Shown piece by piece: positions 18,102 through 26,635 of a stretch of 64,000 nt of DNA. The notes under the pieces are model-generated. The model ran no database searches. It was given only the letters and a program-made list of their open reading frames with translations, and was not told the DNA's origin. The translations under genes were made by a program, and so were the position numbers. The stretch covers positions 62,001 through 126,000 of the forward strand of contig JBGCDS010000026.1 of NCBI GenBank assembly GCA_045105615.1, given 5' to 3'. This DNA comes from UBA1858 sp045105615. GTDB taxonomy: Bacteria; Pseudomonadota; Gammaproteobacteria; UBA4575. Every line of letters starts with the position of its first letter. Position 1 is the stretch's first letter.

Positions 18102-20018
18102 CTAACCATCCTGTGCCGCCTGTGTTTTATCACTGTATTCATTTACCAACACTTGGTTACGTGCTTTTAAGTGCACTAACAATAACGATACCGTGGCTGG
18201 CGTTACTCCAGAAATCCTAGAGGCCTGGCTGACTGTTTTAGGTTTTATGCTAGTAAGGTTTTGTAACGCTTCGTTAGATAGCCCTTTAACCAAATTATAA
18301 TTAAACCCTTCTGGTATTTTTGTATCTTCAAGGCGTTTAGATTTTTCAATCTCGTCAGTTTGACGCTGCATATATCCGGCATATTTTGCTTGAATATTTA
18401 TCTGTTCAATGACTTCTTCATCTTCTAGATAAGGTTGGTATTTAGTGAGCTCTCTAAATGAATCATAAGACACTTCTGGTCGGCGTAATAAGTTCGCCAT
18501 GCTGTATTCACGTTCTATATTACTGCCAAACAAACGTTTACCCTGATCAGCACTAAAATGATTAGGCTGAACAAAAGTTTTTTCTAGTCTCGCTTGTTCT
18601 TTTTCTATAGTTTCTTTTTTCCAACAAAAACGTGCCCATCTTGCTTCATCAATTAAACCTAAATCATTAGCTATAGAGGTTAATCGAAGATCAGCATTAT
18701 CCTCGCGTAAAATTAATCGGTACTCTGCTCGGCTAGTAAACATGCGGTAAGGCTCTTGAGTACCACGCGTGACTAAGTCATCTATCATGACGCCTATGTA
18801 CGCTTGATCTCGGCGCAATATAATAGCTTGTTCATTTTGCACCGAACGTGCGGCATTTATGCCAGCCATTAGGCCCTGTGCTGCCGCTTCTTCATAACCC
18901 GTTGTTCCGTTAATCTGTCCAGCAAAATATAGACCCGCTAACGACTTTGTTTCTAAGCTTGGTTGTAATCCTGTGGGATTAAAAAAGTCATACTCAATCG
19001 CGTAACCTGGACGGGTAATATGACTGTTTTCCAAACCAGGAATTGTGTGCACCATTTCAAGTTGTACCTCATAAGGCAGGCTTGTTGAAATACCATTTGG
19101 GTATACCTCATGAGTATGCAAACCTTCAGGTTCAATAAACACTTGGTGGCGGTCACGATCTGCAAAACGCGTAACTTTATCCTCTATAGAAGGACAGTAA
19201 CGCGGACCAACGCCTTTTATTGCACCACTGTACATTGGCGACTCATGCATAGAGTCACGAATAACTTGATGGCTTTGTTCGTTGGTATAAGTGATGTGGC
19301 AATTAACCTGTTGGGGATGCTGTTCACGCGAGCCCATAAATGAAAACACCGGCAATGGTTGATCACCTGGTTGTACTTCCATTTTTGAATAATCAATTGT
19401 CTTTCCATCTATACGCGGAGGGGTGCCTGTTTTTAAACGATCAACGTCTAGAGGCTGTTCACGTAGTCGGTCTGCAAGTCTGACAGAAGCTGAATCTCCT
19501 GCTCTACCTGCTTGATAGGTCTGTGGCCCTACAAATATTTTCCCACCCAGAAAAGTCCCTACCGTGAGTATTACAGCAGAGGATTTAAAACATAGTCCCA
19601 TACGAGTGACAACACCACAGACACGACCCTGCTCAACGATCAGATCATCTACTTCTTGCTGGAAAATAGATAAGTTGGCTTGGTTCTCAACAATTGACCG
19701 AATTGCTTGGCGGTATAAAGCACGGTCTGTCTGTGCACGTGTAGCGCGAACAGCTGGGCCTTTGCGTTGGTTTAGTACTCGGAATTGAATACCCGCTAAA
19801 TCCGCCGCCGTGGCCATTACACCACCCATAGCATCAATTTCACGAACTAGATGGCTCTTCCCAATACCACCAATGGCTGGGTTACAGCTCATTTGACCAA
19901 TCGTTTCAATATTTTGGGTCAGCAGAAGCGTGCGCGCACCCATCCTGGCCGATGCCAATGCGGCCTCGGTTCCAGCGTGTCCACCCCCGACAACGATTAC
20001 TTCAAATTCGTGCTGCAT
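18102..20018 (-). CDS. mnmG: tRNA uridine-5-carboxymethylaminomethyl modification enzyme MnmG
   Basis: Formerly gidA. An FAD enzyme that works with MnmE to build the cmnm5 group on the wobble uridine of tRNAs. The 638 residues start with the dinucleotide motif GGGHAGTEAA (11-20), include the CNPAIGGIGKSHLVREIDALG-like signature (here with MGG) and end in the helical MnmE-binding domain. It lies 58 bases downstream of mnmE, in the same direction. Confidence 0.98.
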   Translation of the reverse strand: MQHEFEVIVVGGGHAGTEAALASARMGARTLLLTQNIETIGQMSCNPAIGGIGKSHLVREIDAMGGVMATAADLAGIQFRVLNQRKGPAVRATRAQTDRALYRQAIRSIVENQANLSIFQQEVDDLIVEQGRVCGVVTRMGLCFKSSAVILTVGTFLGGKIFVGPQTYQAGRAGDSASVRLADRLREQPLDVDRLKTGTPPRIDGKTIDYSKMEVQPGDQPLPVFSFMGSREQHPQQVNCHITYTNEQSHQVIRDSMHESPMYSGAIKGVGPRYCPSIEDKVTRFADRDRHQVFIEPEGLHTHEVYPNGISTSLPYEVQLEMVHTIPGLENSHITRPGYAIEYDFFNPTGLQPSLETKSLAGLYFAGQINGTTGYEEAAAQGLMAGINAARSVQNEQAIILRRDQAYIGVMIDDLVTRGTQEPYRMFTSRAEYRLILREDNADLRLTSIANDLGLIDEARWARFCWKKETIEKEQARLEKTFVQPNHFSADQGKRLFGSNIEREYSMANLLRRPEVSYDSFRELTKYQPYLEDEEVIEQINIQAKYAGYMQRQTDEIEKSKRLEDTKIPEGFNYNLVKGLSNEALQNLTSIKPKTVSQASRISGVTPATVSLLLVHLKARNQVLVNEYSDKTQAAQDG

Positions 20019-20076
20019 TACCTTGATTTATTTAGTATTAATTTTATCTTGGCCAGAAATGATACAGCACCCGCGC

Positions 20077-21402
20077 TTACTTGCCGATACAAAATTCGCG
20101 AAATACGTAATCTAATAAGTCATCAGGAGTAAATTCACCTGTAATCTCACCAAGAACTTGTTGAGCAACGCGCAATTCCTCAGCGACCAGCTCTAATGGG
20201 GATAAGTTTTTTATCTGCTCCAAAGCTAGTTCAAAATGTTGCAAGCATCGTCGCAAAGCATCCAAGTGTCGTGCTCGTGCCGAAAATGGTGCCTGCTGAT
20301 CACTAGGCTGAATATTTAATAATTTTTGCATCGCTAGACGAAGATTATCCAGGCCCTGCCCAGTTTTCGCGGAAATTAAAATACTCGATGCTAGCGGCGT
20401 AAAGTCATTAGTTAATAGGTCGCTTTTGTTAATGACTACAATTTCATTAGCGTTAGTCTTTTCTGATAGCAGTTGTGATGATATTTCTGTTCCATCAAAT
20501 ACATGGATTATTGCATCAGCCATCTCAATGGCAGACTGTGCACGTTCAATACCCTGCTGTTCAACCTGTTCTGCGTGTTCACGAATGCCTGCAGTATCCA
20601 ATAATCGAACTGGCACCCCATTTAACTCCATATCAATAGAGACAACGTCTCGTGTGGTGCCAGGAATATTTGTCACGATTGCGCGATCCTGTGCACACAA
20701 TGCATTAAACAAAGAGGATTTGCCAACGTTAGGACTACCAGTAAGTACAATGGTAAATCCTTTTTGTAACTGGGCACCCCTTTGGGCTAGATCAAATAAG
20801 TCATTAACCTGTGCACTTAATGTGATTAATTTTGTGCTAACAATTTCACGCGCTTCGGTTTCTATATCCTCTTCAGCAAAGTCTAACGATGCTTCGATAT
20901 GTGTGCGTATCTGCACAAGTTGCGCTAACAACTGTTCAACTTCTTGAGAAAACTTTCCCTGCATAGATTGAACAGCGGACTTAGCTGCCTTTTCTGATCC
21001 GCTCGCGATTAAATCTGCTATTGCTTCCAGTTGAGTTAAATCTAATTTCCCATTAATAAATGCGCGCTCACTAAACTCGCCCGCTAATGCTTGGCGTGCA
21101 CCCTGTTTATTAAAGCTGTTAATAATTTGCTGGCAGATATAGGGATTACCATGCGGCTGAAGCTCAACTACTTCTTCCCCTGTAAAAGAATTTGGCGCAG
21201 GAAAATAGATGGCAATACCTTGATCGATAACCTCGCCATTATCATCAAAAAAATTTGAGAAATGTGCGTATCGTGGTGTGAGGTTTTTATGTGTAACTAA
21301 CTTTGCTAGCTCTAGTGCACGAGGCCCAGAGAGCCGAATAATTCCTACGCTAGCATTACCAGTTGGTGTTGCTAGCGCACAAATTGTTTCAGGCGATGAC
21401 AC
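20077..21402 (-). CDS. mnmE: tRNA modification GTPase MnmE
   Basis: Partner of MnmG; also called trmE. It has an N-terminal folate-binding dimer domain, a helical domain and an inserted GTPase domain with G1 GSPNVGKS (222-229), G2/G3 GTTRDVV and DTAG, and G4 NKSD. The C terminus FCIGK keeps the catalytic cysteine of the CxGK motif. At 441 residues it is slightly shorter than E. coli (454). It lies 2 bases behind yidC. Confidence 0.98.
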   Translation of the reverse strand: MSSPETICALATPTGNASVGIIRLSGPRALELAKLVTHKNLTPRYAHFSNFFDDNGEVIDQGIAIYFPAPNSFTGEEVVELQPHGNPYICQQIINSFNKQGARQALAGEFSERAFINGKLDLTQLEAIADLIASGSEKAAKSAVQSMQGKFSQEVEQLLAQLVQIRTHIEASLDFAEEDIETEAREIVSTKLITLSAQVNDLFDLAQRGAQLQKGFTIVLTGSPNVGKSSLFNALCAQDRAIVTNIPGTTRDVVSIDMELNGVPVRLLDTAGIREHAEQVEQQGIERAQSAIEMADAIIHVFDGTEISSQLLSEKTNANEIVVINKSDLLTNDFTPLASSILISAKTGQGLDNLRLAMQKLLNIQPSDQQAPFSARARHLDALRRCLQHFELALEQIKNLSPLELVAEELRVAQQVLGEITGEFTPDDLLDYVFREFCIGK

Positions 21403-21404
21403 GT

Positions 21405-23072
21405 TTAATCGTTTGCGTATTTACGTGTGATGTACCACTGTTGGGCAATCGAAAGTAAGTTATTTACAAACCAATATAAAACTAAGCCTGCTGGGAAAAA
21501 TGCCATAAATACTGACATGAATACAGGCATAATCATAAATATCTTTTCCTGCATTGGGTCTGGTGGTCTTGGGTTCAGTTTAAATTGAATAAACATTGAT
21601 ATACCCATCAATAACGGCAAGATAAAAAATGGATCTTTAGATGAAAGATCTTGTACCCAAAGCATAAATGGCGCATGGCGCATTTCAACACTTTCTATTA
21701 ATACCCAATATAACGATAAAAATACCGGCATTTGAATTAAGATCGGTAAGCAACCTCCAAGCGGGTTTATCTTTTCTTTCTTATAAAGATCCCACATTGC
21801 CGTATTTAGTTTTTGCTTATCGTCACCATAGCGTTCACGCAGTGAAACCATTTTCGGTTGCACTTTACGCATTCTCGCCATCGACTTATAACTCGCTGCT
21901 GATAAACGATAAAATACAAGTTTGATCAGTAGCGTGACTAAAATGATAGACCACCCCCAGTTTCCTACATACTGGTGAATGAAATCTAAAATCCAGAATA
22001 ACGGCTTACACAGCGGCGTAAACATTCCATAGTCTGTCGTTAACTCTAACCCTGGTTGAATCTGTTCGATACGTTTTTGTAATTTTGGACCAGTATATAA
22101 ACGACTATTAAATTCTGCAGTTTGGCCTGGTGCTATTCTTAACGGCTCAGAACGCAGACCAATAATGTAGTCTGAACCAACCGGATTTTTAACCACATTA
22201 GTGTAGTAAAAATTATTTTCAAATTCTTCAGCTAACCAAGCAGAGAAAAAATAGTGCTGGAGCATCGCTGCCCACCCGCCTTTTATTTCTTTCTCTAGTG
22301 GTTCATCTAACATATCTTCAAAAGAAATCTTTTCATATTTTGAATCATAATATGCACCACCAGTATAAGTGGGTAGCCTTAATAAACTTCGTTCGCCACT
22401 GACATAACTATGGCGTAATTGTCGATACTGTCTGCCTACCCAATCCTGCTGACTTTGATTAGAAATCACGTAATCAACTTCTATTAAAAACTTATCTCTC
22501 TTAAAACGATAAGTTTTTGTTACTAAAACATTGTTATCACCACGCCAGGTAAATGGTACGGTTAACTCTTCCTGCCCATCAGCTAATACATATTTTTTAT
22601 TTTCTGCGCTATAGATATTGTGATGGTTAGGCGCCAGTGGTCCAACTTCAACATTAGCTACTCGATCATGTAGCAACCCTGACTGAGCAATATAAGTTAA
22701 AGATTCATTATCCAATAAAACTAGAGGTTGGTCTTTATGGTCATTATCGACTGGGTAAGTTTTTAACTCAGCACGGTGTATATCTGCACCGCGTGTATTT
22801 ATATGTAAAGTAAAGACATCCGTTTCAACAACAACATATTCATTTTGTAGTTGCGTATTGTTTATCGAAGTCGGACTTAATTTTGTAGGTGTCGTTATGG
22901 TTGAACTTGTGGGCTGAGGTACATCATTTTCTATATTTGCTGCAATTGAAGAAGTAACCTGTTCTGTCGGCTGAGCTTCAACGACAGGTGCATTTTCACG
23001 AGACCATGAGCTCCACAATAAGTAGGAGACCATTAGTAGTGATATGTATAAGAAGAATCGTTGATTATCCAT
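21405..23072 (-). CDS. yidC: Membrane protein insertase YidC
   Basis: Inserts membrane proteins such as the ATP synthase c and a subunits, alone or with SecYEG. The 555 residues match the gram-negative type: an N-terminal membrane anchor, a large periplasmic beta-domain (about residues 30-340), then five core membrane segments with LLIKLVFYRLSAASYKSMARM and the hydrophilic-groove region. Its ATG overlaps the yidD stop in the form TAATG, so translation is coupled. Confidence 0.98.
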   Translation of the reverse strand: MDNQRFFLYISLLMVSYLLWSSWSRENAPVVEAQPTEQVTSSIAANIENDVPQPTSSTITTPTKLSPTSINNTQLQNEYVVVETDVFTLHINTRGADIHRAELKTYPVDNDHKDQPLVLLDNESLTYIAQSGLLHDRVANVEVGPLAPNHHNIYSAENKKYVLADGQEELTVPFTWRGDNNVLVTKTYRFKRDKFLIEVDYVISNQSQQDWVGRQYRQLRHSYVSGERSLLRLPTYTGGAYYDSKYEKISFEDMLDEPLEKEIKGGWAAMLQHYFFSAWLAEEFENNFYYTNVVKNPVGSDYIIGLRSEPLRIAPGQTAEFNSRLYTGPKLQKRIEQIQPGLELTTDYGMFTPLCKPLFWILDFIHQYVGNWGWSIILVTLLIKLVFYRLSAASYKSMARMRKVQPKMVSLRERYGDDKQKLNTAMWDLYKKEKINPLGGCLPILIQMPVFLSLYWVLIESVEMRHAPFMLWVQDLSSKDPFFILPLLMGISMFIQFKLNPRPPDPMQEKIFMIMPVFMSVFMAFFPAGLVLYWFVNNLLSIAQQWYITRKYAND

Positions 23073-23305
23073 TAGCTTTTATCCATGATTTTTCCCGGTA
23101 CAGGATCATGACCGCCTGTATGGAAAGGATGACATTTTGAAATTCTTTTAATCGCAAGATACAAACCTTTAAATGCACCATGGGTTTGAATTGCCTCTAA
23201 CGCATACTGCGAACAGCTTGGTGAAAACCGACAGTGAGGTCCAAGCATTGGACTAACACACAACTGATAGAAACGGATCATCGTTACAAAGATTTTATTC
23301 AGCAT
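23072..23305 (-). CDS. yidD: Membrane protein insertion efficiency factor YidD
   Basis: Small amphipathic protein, 77 residues, that helps YidC-dependent insertion. It carries the family signature YQLCVSPMLGPHCRFSPSCS, with its conserved cysteines, and the C-terminal HPFHTGGHDPVP. It overlaps the end of rnpA by 11 bases and shares one base with the yidC start. Confidence 0.96.
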   Translation of the reverse strand: MLNKIFVTMIRFYQLCVSPMLGPHCRFSPSCSQYALEAIQTHGAFKGLYLAIKRISKCHPFHTGGHDPVPGKIMDKS

Positions 23306-23660
23306 GTGTATTTAAAAACGTCCAGTGTTTCTGTAGTTTCTTAGAGAGAGACTGGTTCAGTATATTCCCGCAATTTTTCTTGCATATTACCACTACATCA
23401 AAGGTGCTAATAAATTGTTTGTTGCTACGGAAACTTTCTCGAACAATTCGTTTTAAGCGATTTCTGCCAACTGCTTTAGGAATGTTTTTCTTACTAACTA
23501 TTACACCCAGTCTGGGACCAGATAATTGATTTGGCCTTGCGAGTATTGTGTAAGCTGAATCAGCTGATTTTATAGGCTTGGCAAATACGTCTTGGAAGTC
23601 TTTCGAGGATAACAAACGATCCTGCTTTGAAAAACTATTAGGTTGGGATTTAATAAGCAA
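23295..23660 (-). CDS. rnpA: Ribonuclease P protein component
   Basis: Protein cofactor of RNase P, which cleaves tRNA 5' leaders. The 121 residues carry the RNR signature in GRNRLKRIVRESFR, preceded by RLGVIVSKKNIPKAVGRNR. The start is a TTG at 23660, 3 bases after the rpmH stop codon; no ATG exists near the expected N terminus. Coupling to rpmH is likely. Confidence 0.95.
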   Translation of the reverse strand: MLIKSQPNSFSKQDRLLSSKDFQDVFAKPIKSADSAYTILARPNQLSGPRLGVIVSKKNIPKAVGRNRLKRIVRESFRSNKQFISTFDVVVICKKNCGNILNQSLSKKLQKHWTFLNTHAE

Positions 23661-23663
23661 CCG

Positions 23664-23798
23664 TTACGGGCAGAGTTTAGCTCTTCCCTTTGCTCTACGT
23701 GCTCTAATAACAGCACGGCCACCACGAGTTTTCATTCGTGCTCTAAATCCATGCGTACGTGCACGGCGTAAATTACTTGGTTGAAACGTCCTTTTCAC
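23664..23798 (-). CDS. rpmH: 50S ribosomal protein L34
   Basis: 44-residue, highly basic protein. It starts MKRTFQPSNLRRARTHGFRA and runs on with RMKTRGGRAV to end KGRAKLCP, which is diagnostic for L34. The start codon is GTG at 23798. The tail ends in Cys-Pro where many relatives end in Leu-Ser or Val-Ser. It is the first gene of the rpmH-rnpA-yidD-yidC-mnmE block, driven by a consensus-like promoter 45-72 bases upstream. Confidence 0.97.
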   Translation of the reverse strand: MKRTFQPSNLRRARTHGFRARMKTRGGRAVIRARRAKGRAKLCP

Positions 23799-23841
23799 TG
23801 CAAATACCCGATTTTGATGATTACATATTGAGGGGGCGCAA

Positions 23842-23870
23842 ACATTAATTGCCAGATGCTATTTTGTCAA
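23842..23870 (-). promoter_or_regulatory. Sigma-70 promoter of rpmH
   Basis: Perfect -35 TTGACA (23865-23870), a 17-nt spacer and -10 TAATGT (23842-23847) on the minus strand. Predicted start about 37 bases before the rpmH GTG. The remaining part of the rpmH-dnaA gap holds two TATAAT hexamers reading toward dnaA (23875-23880 and 23907-23912), but neither has a good -35. Confidence 0.8.
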
Positions 23871-23972
23871 CGATTATAATACTGTTTTAGTGCCCAGATT
23901 GAACATTATAATGATTAAATCAGCGCTAGACTGTTAAATTACAAAAACTTAACCCCATATCGAAAAATAATA

Positions 23973-25310
23973 ATGACCAGCCCTCTTTGGAATTTATGTG
24001 TTCGCCAGCTCGAATCCGAGTTGTCTGAACAGTTATTAAACACATGGATTCGCCCTTTACAGGCACAGGAACAGAATGATGTACTTATGCTGTTAGCACC
24101 CAACCGCTTTGTATTGGATTGGGTAAATGACCATTATTTAGAAAGAATTAGCCAGTTAGTTGAATCAATAGGGAAAGAATCAGGCACTACTCAAGTAACA
24201 ATCAGCGTTGGTAGCCGTAGCTCTGTTACTCCTCTACCAACGATACAAATGTCCCCACAGCCACCAGCAGCACCCAGCAGCAAGGCCTATACACATAATT
24301 TAAATCAAGATTTTACATTTGATAGTTTTGTGGAAGGTAAATCTAACGAATTAGCCAAAGCTGCTTCTGTGCAAGTCGCTAATCATTCGGGTAAAGCTTA
24401 CAACCCTCTTTTGCTCTATGGCGGAGTAGGTTTAGGTAAGACCCACTTAATGCATGCCATAGGTAATCAAATTTTAGCGCTTAACCCGCAGGCTAAGGTT
24501 GTATATCTTCACTCAGAACGATTTGTACAAGACATGGTAAAAGCCTTACAACACAACGCGATCGACGAATTTAAACGACATTACCGTTCAGTTGATGCAC
24601 TTTTAATCGATGATATCCAATTTTTTGCTGGAAAGGAACGTTCTCAAGAAGAATTTTTTCATACCTTCAATGCTTTATTAGAAGGCCAGCAACAAATTAT
24701 TATGACCTGTGATCGATATCCAAAAGAATTAGATGGATTGGAAGAACGATTAAAATCTCGCTTTGGCTGGGGCTTATCTCAAGCTATTGAACCACCAGAA
24801 TTAGAAACACGTGTTGCCATCATGCAGAGTAAGGCAGAGGCAGTAAATATTGATTTACCACATGATGTGGCATTCTTTATTGCTAAACGTATCCGTTCAA
24901 ATATCAGAGAACTTGAAGGTGCATTGCGCCGAGTATTAGCTAATTCACAATTTACCGGTGAAGCAATCACTTTGGAATTTGCTAAAGAAGCACTACACGA
25001 CCTAATAACTCTGCAGGAAAAATTAGTCACCATAGAAAATATTCAAAAAACGGTAGCTGAATATTATAAAATTCGAGTATCTGATTTAAATTCTGCTAGA
25101 CGTACTCGATCCATTACTAGGCCAAGACAAATAGCAATGGCGCTGGCAAAAGAAGTAACTAATCACAGCTTGCCGGAAATAGGGGAGGCGTTTGGTGGTC
25201 GTGACCACACAACCGTTCTTCATGCTTGTCGAAAAACTAAAGAATTAAGGCAGGGTGACTTTAAAATAAATGACGACTATGTGAATCTATTACGTATACT
25301 TAGCACCTAA
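23973..25310 (+). CDS. dnaA: Chromosomal replication initiator DnaA
   Basis: AAA+ ATPase that opens oriC and loads the helicase. 445 residues in four domains: an N-terminal protein-interaction domain (1-80), a short linker, the AAA+ core with Walker A around GGVGLGKT (150-157) and Walker B ALLIDDIQF, and the C-terminal DNA-binding domain with GGRDHTTVLHACRK. The linker is short compared with E. coli (467 residues). No Shine-Dalgarno is visible before the ATG. It is divergent from rpmH. Confidence 0.99.
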   Translation: MTSPLWNLCVRQLESELSEQLLNTWIRPLQAQEQNDVLMLLAPNRFVLDWVNDHYLERISQLVESIGKESGTTQVTISVGSRSSVTPLPTIQMSPQPPAAPSSKAYTHNLNQDFTFDSFVEGKSNELAKAASVQVANHSGKAYNPLLLYGGVGLGKTHLMHAIGNQILALNPQAKVVYLHSERFVQDMVKALQHNAIDEFKRHYRSVDALLIDDIQFFAGKERSQEEFFHTFNALLEGQQQIIMTCDRYPKELDGLEERLKSRFGWGLSQAIEPPELETRVAIMQSKAEAVNIDLPHDVAFFIAKRIRSNIRELEGALRRVLANSQFTGEAITLEFAKEALHDLITLQEKLVTIENIQKTVAEYYKIRVSDLNSARRTRSITRPRQIAMALAKEVTNHSLPEIGEAFGGRDHTTVLHACRKTKELRQGDFKINDDYVNLLRILST

Positions 25311-25523
25311 CTTGTGGATAAGTCGTTCACAATTATTGGATAACTTTATTCCATCCAGTTAAAAATACATTTGTGCTAAGTTATTGTTAATAACGAAATA
25401 GATATCCACAGTTTATCATCTTAATAACATATTGTTATTTATATAAATTAAAGTGATATCCACAGAAAATAGCCTACATAATAACAATAATCTTATATAT
25501 CAAAAAAATATTATTAAAGAAAT
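25311..25523 (+). other. Candidate replication origin (oriC) between dnaA and dnaN
   Basis: A 213-base gap with one perfect DnaA box (TTATCCACA on the minus strand, 25313-25321), two 8-of-9 boxes ATATCCACA on the plus strand (25402-25410 and 25456-25464), and a weak 7-of-9 match (25335-25343). The two 8-of-9 boxes sit in an 11-base direct repeat, GATATCCACAG. The rest, especially 25411-25523, is very AT-rich and suits an unwinding element. GTTATT/AATAAC inverted repeats occur at 25380-25394 and 25423-25439. No GATC cluster was seen. No similar box cluster was found in the rpmH-dnaA gap. Confidence 0.7.
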
Positions 25524-26618
25524 ATGAAGTTCAGTATTCAGAGAGAAGATTTACTAAAACCAGTTCAACTTATTGTTGGCGCTGTTGAACGCAGACAAAC
25601 TATGCCGATTCTTTCTAACTTTCTGCTTAGAAACGTCAACGGTAGGTTAGTTATTACTGCAACTGATTTAGAACTTGAAGTATCAGCGACAATTGATATT
25701 ACTCCTGAAGGTGACCCCATCACTATTCCAGGACGCAAATTATTAGATATATGTAAATCGCTACCTGAAGGTAGTGATATTAAATTTTCCTTCAATGGAG
25801 AAAAGGTTGAAATTAAATCTGCAAAAAGCCGTTTCTCTTTAGCAACATTAGCAGCAAGTGAATTTCCTTTAGTTGATGAGATTGCTGTAGATCAAACAAT
25901 ATCTGTCGAAAAAGACTTACTTCACTCGCTTATCGAAGACACTTCTTTTGCAATGGCTCAACAAGATGTTCGTTACTACCTAAATGGTTTGATGATGGAA
26001 GCTGAAGGTGGAAAATTAAGAACAGTCGCCACTGACGGTCACCGGTTATCCATGGCTGATACAGACTTAGACAGTTCTGTCCCTGATCGACAGGTCATTG
26101 TTCCTAAAAAAGCTGTGCAAGAATTTATGCGGATTTTATCTGCATCAACAGGAACAGTAGATTTAGCATTTAGCCAAAATCATTTACAGGCAAATTTTGG
26201 TGATATTAGATTTGTAACTAAGTTGATTGATGGAAAATTTCCAGATTATCAACGAGTGGTTCCAGAAGGGCATCAATATATAGCTTCAATTGAACGTGAG
26301 ATTCTACGTTCATGTTTAATGCGAGCATCGATATTAAGCAATGAAAAGTATCGTGGTGTTCGTTTAGGATTTAGCGAAAATCTTCTTAAAATTCAAGCGC
26401 ATAACCCAGAACAGGAAGAAGCTGAAGAAGAATTAGATATTTCTTATAGTGGTCCAGAATTAGAAATTGGCTTTAATGTTAGCTACTTGGTTGATGTGCT
26501 CAACACTATCAAATCAAATGAAGTCCATTTCTATCTTCAAGATACCAACAGTAGCTTACTTATCGTTTGCCCTGAAATGGAAAATCGCAAGTATGTTGTT
26601 ATGCCAATGCGGCTCTAG
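25524..26618 (+). CDS. dnaN: DNA polymerase III beta subunit (sliding clamp)
   Basis: Ring-shaped processivity clamp. 364 residues, close to E. coli (366), in three similar domains; it opens MKFSIQREDLLKPVQLIVGAVE-like, typical of the family, and ends with the conserved VVMPMRL, which forms part of the protein-binding pocket. The gene follows the AT-rich dnaA-dnaN gap and precedes recF by 17 bases. Confidence 0.99.
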   Translation: MKFSIQREDLLKPVQLIVGAVERRQTMPILSNFLLRNVNGRLVITATDLELEVSATIDITPEGDPITIPGRKLLDICKSLPEGSDIKFSFNGEKVEIKSAKSRFSLATLAASEFPLVDEIAVDQTISVEKDLLHSLIEDTSFAMAQQDVRYYLNGLMMEAEGGKLRTVATDGHRLSMADTDLDSSVPDRQVIVPKKAVQEFMRILSASTGTVDLAFSQNHLQANFGDIRFVTKLIDGKFPDYQRVVPEGHQYIASIEREILRSCLMRASILSNEKYRGVRLGFSENLLKIQAHNPEQEEAEEELDISYSGPELEIGFNVSYLVDVLNTIKSNEVHFYLQDTNSSLLIVCPEMENRKYVVMPMRL

Positions 26619-26635
26619 TGTGGTTGCTTCTTTAG

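Noticed and set aside
20019..20076. E. coli-type oriC next to mnmG
   Set aside because: The gap is 58 bases and holds no DnaA box.
20426..20947. A 173-codon open frame on the plus strand across mnmE
   Set aside because: It lies antisense inside a complete, well-conserved mnmE, has low-complexity Ser/Thr/Asn composition and no family signature; a shadow of the real gene.
23875..23912. Two TATAAT hexamers as dnaA promoters
   Set aside because: Both -10 boxes are perfect, but neither has a recognisable -35 at 16-18 nt or an extended -10; kept only as a remark under the rpmH promoter.
24808..24813. CACGTG cores elsewhere (in dnaA here, also in gyrB at 28867-28872 and several other genes) as further parS sites
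   Set aside because: Only the 6-base core matches; the flanking palindrome arms do not fit parS.
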